32,807 nt of DNA, from the NCBI RefSeq assembly GCF_001667775.1, contig NZ_LZJI01000022.1:1-32807 (forward strand), in the 5' to 3' direction. This stretch comes from Mycobacterium sp. E1747. Its GTDB lineage: Bacteria; Actinomycetota; Actinomycetes; Mycobacteriales; Mycobacteriaceae. Numbering within the stretch: position 1 is the stretch's first letter; every line of letters starts with the position of its first letter. The translations under genes were made by a program, and so were the position numbers. Shown piece after piece: positions 23,683 through 32,807 of this stretch. The notes under the pieces are model-generated. The model was not told where the DNA came from. It worked only from the letters and a program-made list of their open reading frames with translations, and searched no databases.

Positions 23683-24201
23683 TCAGGCCCGCGGCCGCCT
23701 CTCGCACCACGTCAGCTCCATCCCGTGGCCGGCCAGCCAGCGTGACAGGTCATAGCCGTTGCGGGCCAATCCCGCAACGGCGTTCACGGCGTGCCGCACC
23801 GCCCGCTCGGCGACCTCGGGGGTCAACAGGCCGTGCCGGACGGCATCCAGCAACTCGTCGACGTCGACCAGGTTCGCGCCGTGACCCGTGCGGACCTCGA
23901 TGTCGAGGTAGTGATCCTCCGAACGCCACACCTGCGGCCCGGGCGTGTATTCGCCGACGTCGAGGTAGTAGTCTTGGTCCCGTTCGTGGCCCGGATTGAA
24001 GTGAAACACCGTGGCGCGCAAGCCAAGTGCGGGCAGCAACCACGACTCGAGGTAATGGAATTGGGCGCGGCCGGGGGCGGGCCGGGCCACGTAGAGCCCC
24101 CACGGGTGGACCGCATAGTCGTCCACGTCCCGCACGATGCCCTTGGGATCGGTGTTGGTGCGGGCGATCAGGTCGAACGTCTCGTGCTTGGGCGGATGGA
24201 T
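23683..24201 (-). CDS. DUF402 family protein (Rv1632c-like), probable ATC start
   Basis: DUF402 proteins share the FomD/YgaC-type fold; some hydrolyse nucleoside di- or triphosphates, but this member is untested. Visible family features are the DYAVHPWGLYVARP opening, FHYLESWLLP, VFHFNPGHERDQDYYLDVGEY with conserved His and acidic residues, and VWRSEDHYLDIEVRTG with the DHYLD pattern. The C-terminal helix region runs to GYDLSRWLAGHGMELTW. The only standard start is GTG 24135 (150 aa). However, 22 further codons up to ATC 24201 keep the strong G/C third-position bias and encode IHPPKHETFDLIARTNTDP, and an in-frame stop comes just before. I therefore give the longer ORF (172 aa) with ATC as a likely non-canonical start. 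The GTG form is the conservative alternative. Confidence 0.75.
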   Translation of the reverse strand: MHPPKHETFDLIARTNTDPKGIVRDVDDYAVHPWGLYVARPAPGRAQFHYLESWLLPALGLRATVFHFNPGHERDQDYYLDVGEYTPGPQVWRSEDHYLDIEVRTGHGANLVDVDELLDAVRHGLLTPEVAERAVRHAVNAVAGLARNGYDLSRWLAGHGMELTWCERRPRA

Positions 24202-24210
24202 GGCCCCACT

Positions 24211-26859
24211 CTATCGCCGAAGCCGGATTCTGAAGCGCACGAAGCCGGCATAGAACAGCGACAACGCCGCCAGCATGCCCATGTCCAGCAGCCACACCTG
24301 CGACGTGTGCTGCCAGAACCGGTCCTGGGACAGCAGCGAATCGGGCACCAGGTGCCGCAGATCCACCGTCGAGGCCGCCGCGGCATAGCCCCAGCGGGCG
24401 GGCATCCCGAACGACAGCTGGTCCAGCCCGAGCCGGCCGGTCACGGGAACCATGCCGCCGCAGAGCACCAGCTGGGCCATCACCGTCACCACGAACAGCG
24501 GCATGATCTGCTCGCTGGAGCGGACCAGCGACGAGATCGCCAGGCCGAGAATCGCCGACGCGACACAGGTCGCCGCGACGGTGGCGAACAATTCGACCGT
24601 CGCCCCGACGGTCGAGTGGCCGAGCAGGACGCCACCACGGGTCGGCGCGCTCTTGCCGATCACCACGATCGCGGTGATGATGGCCGACTGCAGGATGGCG
24701 AACCCGCAGAACACCGCGGATTTCGCGAGCAGGTAGGCGGTCGTCGACAACCCGACCGCCTGCTCGCGCTGGAAGATGGCGCGCTCGCCGACCAGGTCGC
24801 GAATCGTCAGCGCGGTGCCCATGAACGCCGCGGCCGGCATCAGCAGCGCCAGGATCTGCGCCGCCTCGTCCGGCGTCCCGGCGTTCGGCCCGGGTAAATG
24901 GAATCCGTTGCCGCCCGGGACGGTCAGCGACAGCGAACCCAGGATGAACGGCAACAGCGCCAGGAAAATGAAGTAGGCGCGGTCAGCGACGACCAGCCGG
25001 ATCTGCCGGCGGGCGACCGTCGAGATCTGCCGCCGCACGCTGGTGTGCACGGGTTGGCCCACGGCGCCCGGCTCGTCCGCCGTGTCCGGCGCCAGTTTCT
25101 GCGGCCGCTTCTCGGCGTCACGCCGCTCCAGGAAGCGCCGGTTGGCCTCCTCGGGGTCGGCGCCCACCTTGGTGAAGATCTTGGCCCAGTTGGTGGTGCC
25201 CATCGCCGCGCCGATCCGATCGGGCGGCCCGCAGTAGGCCGTCTTGCCCCCCGGGGCCACCAACAGCAGCTGGTCGCAGGTGTCGAGATAGGACAGCATG
25301 TGCGTCACCACGATCACCACGCGACCGGCGTCGGCCAGCTGCCGCAGCATCGTCATGACCTGGTGGTCGAGCGCCGGGTCCAGGCCGGACGTCGGCTCGT
25401 CGAGGATCAGCAGCGACGGGCCGGTGAGCAGCTCGAGCGCCACCGAGGCGCGCTTGCGCTGACCGCCGGACAGCTTGTCCACCCGGGTGTCGGCGTGTTT
25501 GGTCAGGTCGAGTTCGTCGAGGACCTGCGCGACGACCTTCGCCCGGTCGGATTTGCTGGTGTCGGGCGGTAGCCGCAGCTCGGCGGCGTAGCCGAGCGCC
25601 TGGTTGATGGTCAGCTGGCGGTGCACCACGTCGTCCTGCGGGACCATGCCGATCCGGCTGCGCAGCGACGCGTATTCGGCGTGAATGTCGTGGCCCTCGA
25701 ACGTGACCGAGCCCGAGCTGGGAGTCGTGTAGCCGGCGATCAGCCTGGCCAGTGTGCTCTTGCCGGCGCCCGAGCCGCCGATCACGGCGGTCAGTGTTCC
25801 GGGCCGCGCGATCAGCGAGATGTCGTCCAGCAGTTGTTTGCCGTTGTCGACGACGTACGTGACGTTGCGCACCTCCAGCCCGCCCGTGCGGGTCTCGGCC
25901 TCGCTGCGTGCGGTCAGGGTGCCGTCGCGGAACACGAGGTCGACGTTGCCGATGGTGACGACGTCGTCGTCGGACAGGATCGCCGATCCGACCCGGGTGC
26001 CGTTGACGAAGGTCCCGTTAATGCTGTTGTCCCGGATCTCGGTGCCCAGCGGCGTCTGCACCAACGTTGCGTGCTGACGGGAGGCCAGGACGTCGGAGAC
26101 CACGATGTCGTTCTCCGCGGCGCGCCCGATCGTCATGGCGCGGGTGCCCGCGGCCGCCGACGAACGCGGTGAGAGCAACTTCACGAAGCGCGTCGCCAGG
26201 TTGGTCACGTCGGCCGACTTCGCGTCGACCACGGTGAGTTCGGCGGGCGGTGTCGAACCCTGCGGCGCCGCCCCGGCGTGCACGTCGGTCCGCTCCTCGG
26301 GCGGTGTGCCGCGCGGCGGGGTGCCCGAGGGTGGCACGCGCCGGTTCGGGGGCGGTGGCGGCGCCTGCCGGAGAGGTGGAATGCGTTGGCGGACAGGAGA
26401 ATTCGGTGGATTCGCCGGCGTCCTGGATGGCCCGGGCCGGGGCGGCCGGGTCGGATTCGTCTGCTCGGGCAGCGCCGACCAGGCCAGCGTCGGCGGGCCA
26501 GCCTCCGGCCCCGGCCGGGTCCGGCCCGGGCGGTCGGTGTAGCCCTGCTGCGGCCCGACGGCGAAGGTCAGCCGCGGGCCCCGCGGATTCCCGACGTTGA
26601 TGCTCTGGCCGTCGTGGACATCGATCACCGGCATCCGGTAGCCGTTGAGATAGGTCCCGTTCAGCGAGCCGTTGTCGATGGCCAGCCACCGGCCCTGGTC
26701 GAAGCGCAGGATCAGGTGGGCGCGCGAGATCCGGGGATCGGGGATGCGCACGTCGGCCTGGTCGTCGCGGCCGACGACCACCTCGTGGCCCGCCGCGAAG
26801 GATCGTTGGGACCCGTCGTGCCGGATCGTCAGGAGGGGCGGAGCGGGTCGAGTCACCAC
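24211..26859 (-). CDS. FHA-domain ABC exporter (Rv1747-like)
   Basis: An 882-aa half-transporter that should dimerise in the membrane. FHA domain 1 (~25-90: VVVGRDDQADVRI, RISRAHLILRF, NGSLNGTYLNG) is followed by a Pro-rich linker with several Thr residues (~105-215) and FHA domain 2 (~240-305: MTIGRAAENDIVV, LASRQHATL, DNSINGTFVNG). The ATPase (~327-560) has Walker A IGGSGAGKST at 361-369, signature LSGGQRKRA at 463 and Walker B LLILDEPTSGLDP at 483. A six-helix ABC2 membrane domain follows (~620-880). M. tuberculosis Rv1747 has the same order, is phosphorylated by PknF on linker threonines, and affects cell-wall glycolipids. By that analogy the kinase next door is the likely partner. GTG 26856, 6 nt after GATACT, is the more likely leaderless start than GTG 26859. 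Confidence 0.93.
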   Translation of the reverse strand: MVTRPAPPLLTIRHDGSQRSFAAGHEVVVGRDDQADVRIPDPRISRAHLILRFDQGRWLAIDNGSLNGTYLNGYRMPVIDVHDGQSINVGNPRGPRLTFAVGPQQGYTDRPGRTRPGPEAGPPTLAWSALPEQTNPTRPPRPGPSRTPANPPNSPVRQRIPPLRQAPPPPPNRRVPPSGTPPRGTPPEERTDVHAGAAPQGSTPPAELTVVDAKSADVTNLATRFVKLLSPRSSAAAGTRAMTIGRAAENDIVVSDVLASRQHATLVQTPLGTEIRDNSINGTFVNGTRVGSAILSDDDVVTIGNVDLVFRDGTLTARSEAETRTGGLEVRNVTYVVDNGKQLLDDISLIARPGTLTAVIGGSGAGKSTLARLIAGYTTPSSGSVTFEGHDIHAEYASLRSRIGMVPQDDVVHRQLTINQALGYAAELRLPPDTSKSDRAKVVAQVLDELDLTKHADTRVDKLSGGQRKRASVALELLTGPSLLILDEPTSGLDPALDHQVMTMLRQLADAGRVVIVVTHMLSYLDTCDQLLLVAPGGKTAYCGPPDRIGAAMGTTNWAKIFTKVGADPEEANRRFLERRDAEKRPQKLAPDTADEPGAVGQPVHTSVRRQISTVARRQIRLVVADRAYFIFLALLPFILGSLSLTVPGGNGFHLPGPNAGTPDEAAQILALLMPAAAFMGTALTIRDLVGERAIFQREQAVGLSTTAYLLAKSAVFCGFAILQSAIITAIVVIGKSAPTRGGVLLGHSTVGATVELFATVAATCVASAILGLAISSLVRSSEQIMPLFVVTVMAQLVLCGGMVPVTGRLGLDQLSFGMPARWGYAAAASTVDLRHLVPDSLLSQDRFWQHTSQVWLLDMGMLAALSLFYAGFVRFRIRLRR

Positions 26860-26862
26860 TCA

Positions 26863-26868
26863 AGTATC
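26863..26868 (-). promoter_or_regulatory. Probable -10 box of a leaderless promoter for the FHA exporter
   Basis: On the minus strand GATACT is followed 6 nt later by GTG (26856-26854), and the GTG at 26859 is only 3 nt away. The spacing fits leaderless transcription starting on GTG 26856. Confidence 0.45.
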
Positions 26869-26914
26869 GGTGCGCGCGGTGAGTGGTCTCTATTGGAATC
26901 GCCTGTGATTTCGC

Positions 26915-26920
26915 TATGTT
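26915..26920 (+). promoter_or_regulatory. Possible -10 box for the kinase transcript
   Basis: TATGTT (TANNNT) lies in the divergent gap on the plus strand and would give a leader of about 170 nt before the kinase ATG at 27096. The leader would contain the TCATAGCT repeats and the small ORF at 27016. Confidence 0.3.
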
Positions 26921-26934
26921 TCGATGTCGGCCAC

Positions 26935-26953
26935 TCATAGCTGGTTCATAGCT
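26935..26953 (+). repeat. Direct repeat TCATAGCT, 11-bp period, in the exporter/kinase gap
   Basis: TCATAGCT occurs at 26935-26942 and 26946-26953, separated by GGT. The 11-bp period puts both copies on the same face of the helix, as in tandem binding sites of a dimeric regulator. No matching regulator is known to me. Confidence 0.4.
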
Positions 26954-27015
26954 CGCTGAGAACAAGCCCCCACCGGCATCCGGCATGATCTCAACGGAAG
27001 GGGAGGGCTGTTCGC

Positions 27016-27087
27016 GTGCGCGCCGGGCACATCGTCGTGCCGTGTGTCGGGCTGCGGCAAGCCGGGGCTCAAACGTCGAGGGGGTGA
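27016..27087 (+). CDS. Possible 23-aa leader peptide upstream of the kinase
   Basis: GTG 27016 follows the strong ribosome-binding sequence AAGGGGAGGG (26998-27007) by 8 nt. The ORF reads VRAGHIVVPCVGLRQAGAQ and ends TSRG-stop, 8 bp before the kinase ATG. It is in a different frame from the kinase. It could couple or attenuate kinase translation, since the kinase ATG itself has only a modest Shine-Dalgarno. Support is the Shine-Dalgarno and position only. Confidence 0.3.
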   Translation: MRAGHIVVPCVGLRQAGAQTSRG

Positions 27088-27095
27088 CGCGGTAG

Positions 27096-29090
27096 ATGGG
27101 TGCCGACAAGGGGACCACCCGGCGCATCGGCGCCGGGCGGTGGGCGCTGAGCAACCCGCGCGAGGCCCGTGCGGCCCTGCGCGCGGGGTTTCATTCGTTG
27201 CCCGCGGTCACCATCGCCCATCTGTTCCGTCGCATCCCGCCGGTCAGCTCGACCCCGAACGCGGAGCCCGAGTCCGGCCGCGTGGATGCCGACGGCGCCC
27301 GCCTGTCGATATCCAGCGGGGCACCGTTCGCGGGCTACACGATCCTGCGCCAGCTGGGCGCCGGGGGCATGGCCGAGGTGTATCTGGCCCTGCATCCCCG
27401 GCTGCCGCGCCGCGACGTCATCAAGGTGCTGGCGGAAGCGGTCACGGCCGATCCCGAATTTCGCGAGCGGTTCAACCGCGAGGCCGATCTCGCCGCGACG
27501 TTGTGGCATCCCCACATCGTCGGCGTCCACGACCGCGGCGAATTCAACGGTCACCTCTGGATTTCCATGGACTACGTCGAGGGCACCGACGCCTCCCGGC
27601 TGGTGAAGGAGCGCCACCCCGACGGGATGCCGGTCGATGAGGTGTGCGCCATCGTCCACGCTGTGGCGGGGGCCCTCGACTACGCCCACGACCGCGGGCT
27701 GCTGCACCGCGACGTGAAACCGGCGAACATCCTGCTCACCCATCTGGACGACGGCGAACGCCGAATCCTGTTGGCAGACTTCGGTGTCGCGCGTCACCTG
27801 GGCGACATCAGCGGGATCACCGAGACCAACGTCGCGGTGGGAACGGTGGCCTATGCCGCGCCGGAACAGCTGACGGGATCCAACATCGACGGTCGGGCCG
27901 ACCAATACGCCTTGGCCGCAACGGCTTTCCATCTGTTGACCGGAGCGCCGCCGTTTCAGCACTCGAATCCCATCGCGGTGATCAGCCAGCACCTGCACGA
28001 AGAGCCGCCCCGGCTCAGCGATTACCGCCCGGAGCTGGCGCATCTCGACGAGGCGTTCCGCAAGGCCCTCGCGAAACAACCCGAGGACCGCTTCGAGCGG
28101 TGCCGCGCCTTCGCCGCCGCCGTCAGCGGGCGGTGCGACGCCGCCGCGGGAGCCGGCCCGCGCGCCCGGGCCCGCACCGCGTCGAGCCACCGGTTCTCGG
28201 CGCGGACGCGGTGGGCGGTCGGGTTGGTGTGCGCGATGCTCGTCGCCGTGGCCGCCACCTGGTCGGTCCTGTACTCCTTCGAGCCGGACACTGCGCCGCC
28301 CAACCCTGCGCTCGCGTCGAAACCGTCCGTCCCGGCGCCCGCGCGCTCAGGGGGACCGACGCTTTCCGGCAGCTACCGGCTGGACTACGACCAGAGCAAG
28401 CGGACCACCAACGGCGTCGCGATCCGCCACGACGGCCCCGCCGCCGGCTGGTGGGCCTTCCGTTCCGTGTGCACCACGAACGGCTGCGCGGCGACCGGCG
28501 CCCGGCTGGACAACGCGACCCACCAGACCGCGAACGGCCGGACCGACGCGCTGCGGTTCGTCGGCGGCTACTGGCAGGGCGCGCCGCAACAGCGGCGGAT
28601 GAACTGCGCGCCCGCCAACGGCGAGGCGAACGCGACCCAGCAGGAGACGCTGGCGTGGTCGCTGGCCCCGCAGGCCGACGGCACCCTGCGCGGCACCGTG
28701 ACCGAGACGGTGCTGACCAACGAGTGTGGCGCGCAGGGTGCGGTGGTGCGGGTGCCCGTGGTGGCCACCCGGGTCGGCGACGTGCCAGCCGGGGTGAACC
28801 TCGGCGACCCCGCCCAGGCCGTCGCCGCGTCGACCGTCGCCGCCGCCCCGGCTCCGCCCGTGCTCGGCGCGGCGTGCGGCGACGTCGGCAAGCTGGCCTA
28901 CGACCCGACCAACAGCGAGCAGATCGTCTGCGAGGGCAACAGCTGGGCCAAGGCCCCGATCACGATGGGCGTGCACGCCTCCGGCAGCTCGTGCGACCGG
29001 CCGGGCACCTCGGTGTTCGCCATGACCACCTCGAACGACGGCTACCTGCTGCAGTGCGACCCCGTCACGCGGACGTGGACGCGCCCGTAG
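27096..29090 (+). CDS. PknF-like transmembrane Ser/Thr protein kinase with cysteine-rich ectodomain
   Basis: A 664-aa membrane kinase. After an unusual ~75-residue N-terminal extension (basic, [17 protein letters not shown]) comes a Hanks-type kinase domain (~78-345): P-loop [12 protein letters not shown], catalytic Lys110 (DVIKVL), [13 protein letters not shown] with Asp206, [10 protein letters not shown] with Asp228, [11 protein letters not shown] and [15 protein letters not shown]. It most resembles M. tuberculosis PknF. A juxtamembrane basic stretch leads to one helix (~371-394, [20 protein letters not shown]). The ~270-residue ectodomain has 8 cysteines and ends in two similar units, C...C....W. 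PknF's ectodomain differs, so the sensed signal probably differs too. The kinase is divergent from the FHA exporter, its likely substrate. ATG 27096 is the furthest upstream ATG; GTG 27282 would remove most of the extension. Confidence 0.92.
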   Translation: MGADKGTTRRIGAGRWALSNPREARAALRAGFHSLPAVTIAHLFRRIPPVSSTPNAEPESGRVDADGARLSISSGAPFAGYTILRQLGAGGMAEVYLALHPRLPRRDVIKVLAEAVTADPEFRERFNREADLAATLWHPHIVGVHDRGEFNGHLWISMDYVEGTDASRLVKERHPDGMPVDEVCAIVHAVAGALDYAHDRGLLHRDVKPANILLTHLDDGERRILLADFGVARHLGDISGITETNVAVGTVAYAAPEQLTGSNIDGRADQYALAATAFHLLTGAPPFQHSNPIAVISQHLHEEPPRLSDYRPELAHLDEAFRKALAKQPEDRFERCRAFAAAVSGRCDAAAGAGPRARARTASSHRFSARTRWAVGLVCAMLVAVAATWSVLYSFEPDTAPPNPALASKPSVPAPARSGGPTLSGSYRLDYDQSKRTTNGVAIRHDGPAAGWWAFRSVCTTNGCAATGARLDNATHQTANGRTDALRFVGGYWQGAPQQRRMNCAPANGEANATQQETLAWSLAPQADGTLRGTVTETVLTNECGAQGAVVRVPVVATRVGDVPAGVNLGDPAQAVAASTVAAAPAPPVLGAACGDVGKLAYDPTNSEQIVCEGNSWAKAPITMGVHASGSSCDRPGTSVFAMTTSNDGYLLQCDPVTRTWTRP

Positions 29091-29261
29091 ACCGTGTCCG
29101 GACCATTAGGTGATGCTCGGATTTGATATCACCCGCGCTATCAGGTTCGGAGAATCGTGTGGTCCTTCCCAACCGGTACTTCTGTGAAGGTATGCGGCGC
29201 GTTCCCCGCGCGATGACTGACTTTTCCTGGTCAGGGCCACCCGATACCGGCTCCGCGACAC

Positions 29262-29284
29262 TTGTCGGTCCGCGGTTCTAACCT
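29262..29284 (+). promoter_or_regulatory. PafBC-dependent (RecA-NDp-type) DNA-damage promoter of uvrB
   Basis: TTGTCGGTC (29262-29270), 8 bp, then TAACCT (29279-29284) fits the mycobacterial LexA-independent damage promoter TTGTCRGTG-N8-TANNNT at all but the last base of the left half. The -10 ends 6 nt before the uvrB ATG, so the transcript would be leaderless. No LexA box (TCGAAC-N4-GTTCGA) is seen between the kinase and uvrB. Confidence 0.75.
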
Positions 29285-29290
29285 GGTGGC

Positions 29291-31450
<2,160 letters not shown>

Positions 31451-31495
31451 GTTTGCTGGCAGCGCATCTCCGAGTTCCGCCGTCGGGACACCCCA

Positions 31496-31501
31496 TACGG
31501 T
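31496..31501 (+). promoter_or_regulatory. Probable -10 box of a leaderless promoter for the MFS gene
   Basis: TACGGT (TANNNT) ends 6 nt before GTG 31508. The intervening AGAAGG could also act as a weak ribosome-binding site if the gene is read through from uvrB. Confidence 0.4.
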
Positions 31502-31507
31502 AGAAGG

Positions 31508-32807
31508 GTGACCGACACCGCGACCGTGACTGGCGGCTGGCGCCAGCTGTTGGGTGCCAGGTATCTGAGAACCTCCATCCTGCTGGCCGGCGGGGTCGGT
31601 CTGTACGCCACTAACGAGTTCCTGACCACCAGCTTGTTGCCGAACACCATCGCCGAAATCGGCGGGAGTCGGCTCTACGCCTGGGTCACGACCCTGTACC
31701 TCGTCGGGTCGGTGGTGGCGGCCGCGATGGTCAATCCGATGCTGCTGCGCGTCGGGGCGCGCTCGTGCTACCTGACCGGTCTCGCGGTGTTCGGCGTCTC
31801 CAGCCTGATTTGCGCGGCGGCGCCGAACATGGAGGTGCTGATAGCTGGGCGCGCCCTGCAGGGCGTGGCCGGGGGCCTGCTCGCCGGCCTTGGCTACGCG
31901 TTGATCAATTCCGCTCTTCCGCGCATGCTGTGGACGCGCGGCTCGGCGCTGGTGTCGGCGATGTGGGGGGTGGCGACGGTGGTCGGCCCGACCACGGGCG
32001 GCCTGTTCGCCCAGCTGGGCCTGTGGCGATGGGCCTTCGTGACGATGGCGGTGCTGACCGCCCTGATGGCCCTGCTGGTGCCCGTGGCGCTGGCCCGCGT
32101 CGAGCGCGCGACCGTCCTGGTGCCGATGAAGGTCCCGGTGCGCTCGCTGCTGCTGATCGGTGCGGCCGCGCTGGCGGTCAGCGTGGCCCAGATCCCGAGC
32201 AACACGCTGGTGACCTTCGTCCTGCTCGCCGTTGGCATCGCCCTGGCGGGAGCGTTCGTGCTCGTCGACGGGCGGACGCACGCGGGGATCCTGCCGCCCA
32301 GCGTCTTCGGCCCCGGGCCACTGAAGTGGATCTACCTGACCATGGGCGCGCTGATGGGCGCCGCGATGGTGAACACCTACGTGCCGCTGTTCGGCCAGCG
32401 GCTGGCGCATCTGACCCCGATCGCCGCCGGCTTCCTGGGGGCCGCGCTGGCGCTGGGCTGGACGGTGAGCGAGATCCTCAGCGCATCCTTGGAGAGCCCC
32501 CGCACGGTCGCGCGGGTCATCGTGGCGGCGCCGATCGTGGCCGCCTCCGGCCTGGCCCTGGCCGCGGTCGCCCGCCGCGGGGACACGTCCCCGTGGACGG
32601 CGGCGCTGTGGGCGGTGGCGCTGCTGGTGGCGGGGACCGGGATCGGGATGGCCTGGCCGCATCTGTCGGCACGCGCGATGTCCTCGGTCGACGACCCGGC
32701 CGAGGGCGGCGCCGCCTCGGCGGCGATCAACACCGTCCAGCTGATCTCCGCGGCCATCGCGGCGGGTCTGGCCGGGGTGGTGGTCAACACCGCCAAGGGC
32801 GGCGACG
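31508..32807 (+). CDS. MFS transporter, drug-efflux type (Rv1634-like), 3' end outside window
   Basis: The frame is open to the window end, giving about 433 residues; the M. tuberculosis protein at this place is ~471 aa. Hydrophobic segments include LAGGVGLYATNEFLTTSLLP (helix 1), TTLYLVGSVVAAAMVNPMLL, LTGLAVFGVSSLICAAAP and GRALQGVAGGLLAGLGYALI. Helix 5 has the efflux antiporter motif C, VVGPTTGGLFAQLGLWRWAF, which marks proton-coupled exporters and not importers. More helices follow, up to at least twelve. A substrate cannot be predicted. GTG 31508 is supported by the -10 box. It follows uvrB after 57 bp on the same strand. Confidence 0.9.
   Translation, partial: MTDTATVTGGWRQLLGARYLRTSILLAGGVGLYATNEFLTTSLLPNTIAEIGGSRLYAWVTTLYLVGSVVAAAMVNPMLLRVGARSCYLTGLAVFGVSSLICAAAPNMEVLIAGRALQGVAGGLLAGLGYALINSALPRMLWTRGSALVSAMWGVATVVGPTTGGLFAQLGLWRWAFVTMAVLTALMALLVPVALARVERATVLVPMKVPVRSLLLIGAAALAVSVAQIPSNTLVTFVLLAVGIALAGAFVLVDGRTHAGILPPSVFGPGPLKWIYLTMGALMGAAMVNTYVPLFGQRLAHLTPIAAGFLGAALALGWTVSEILSASLESPRTVARVIVAAPIVAASGLALAAVARRGDTSPWTAALWAVALLVAGTGIGMAWPHLSARAMSSVDDPAEGGAASAAINTVQLISAAIAAGLAGVVVNTAKGGD

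Noticed and set aside
29091..29290. LexA/SOS box upstream of uvrB
   Set aside because: No TCGAAC-N4-GTTCGA-like sequence is present; the PafBC-type motif explains damage control better.

Overview
The window is a high-GC chromosomal segment from a slow-growing Mycobacterium. The guess of a M. avium-complex-type species rests on protein similarity remembered from that group and is less certain than the genus. Gene content and order follow the M. tuberculosis block Rv1613 to Rv1634 almost gene for gene. GTG starts and leaderless promoters (a TANNNT -10 box 6-8 nt before the start codon) are common, and a MIRU-type tandem repeat lies between two genes.

Layout. 1-4708 (+): 3' end of trpA, lgt with a long acidic tail, a DUF2752 membrane protein, pykA, a 57-bp tandem repeat that contains the pykA stop codon, and a TesB-type acyl-CoA thioesterase that seems to start at ATC. 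4852-6249 (+): a DUF2156 membrane protein. 6224-12114 (-): the cytochrome bd cluster cydA-cydB-cydD-cydC, with two abutting palindromes before cydA. 12200-14154 (-): an HdeD-like membrane protein and a six-helix class III adenylyl cyclase (Rv1625c type). 14155-15200: an AT-rich patch, one small exported-protein ORF, non-coding sequence and a tRNA with a CAA anticodon. 15201-15815 (+): the ANTAR response regulator pdtaR. 15950-17592 (-): a thiolase-fold protein and its DUF35 partner behind a perfect KstR-type operator. 17688-23227 (+): polA, rpsA and a coaE-GrpB fusion. 23224-24201 (-): a small secreted protein and a DUF402 protein. 24211-29090: a divergent pair made of an FHA-domain ABC exporter (Rv1747 type) and a PknF-like Ser/Thr kinase with a cysteine-rich ectodomain. 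29291-32807 (+): uvrB behind a PafBC-type DNA-damage promoter, then the start of an MFS transporter.

How the genes fit together. Most are housekeeping functions: tryptophan synthesis, lipoprotein maturation, glycolysis, respiration, replication, translation, CoA synthesis and excision repair. cydABDC encodes both subunits of the bd oxidase and the ABC exporter needed for its assembly. The thiolase-fold/DUF35 pair probably acts in sterol or acyl-chain breakdown. The exporter/kinase pair is the main departure from the M. tuberculosis layout. In that species the related pknF-Rv1747 pair, from memory, lies elsewhere and reads in one direction. Here a related pair sits between the DUF402 gene and uvrB, is divergent, and the kinase has a different ectodomain. 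I found no CRISPR array, phage gene or insertion sequence.
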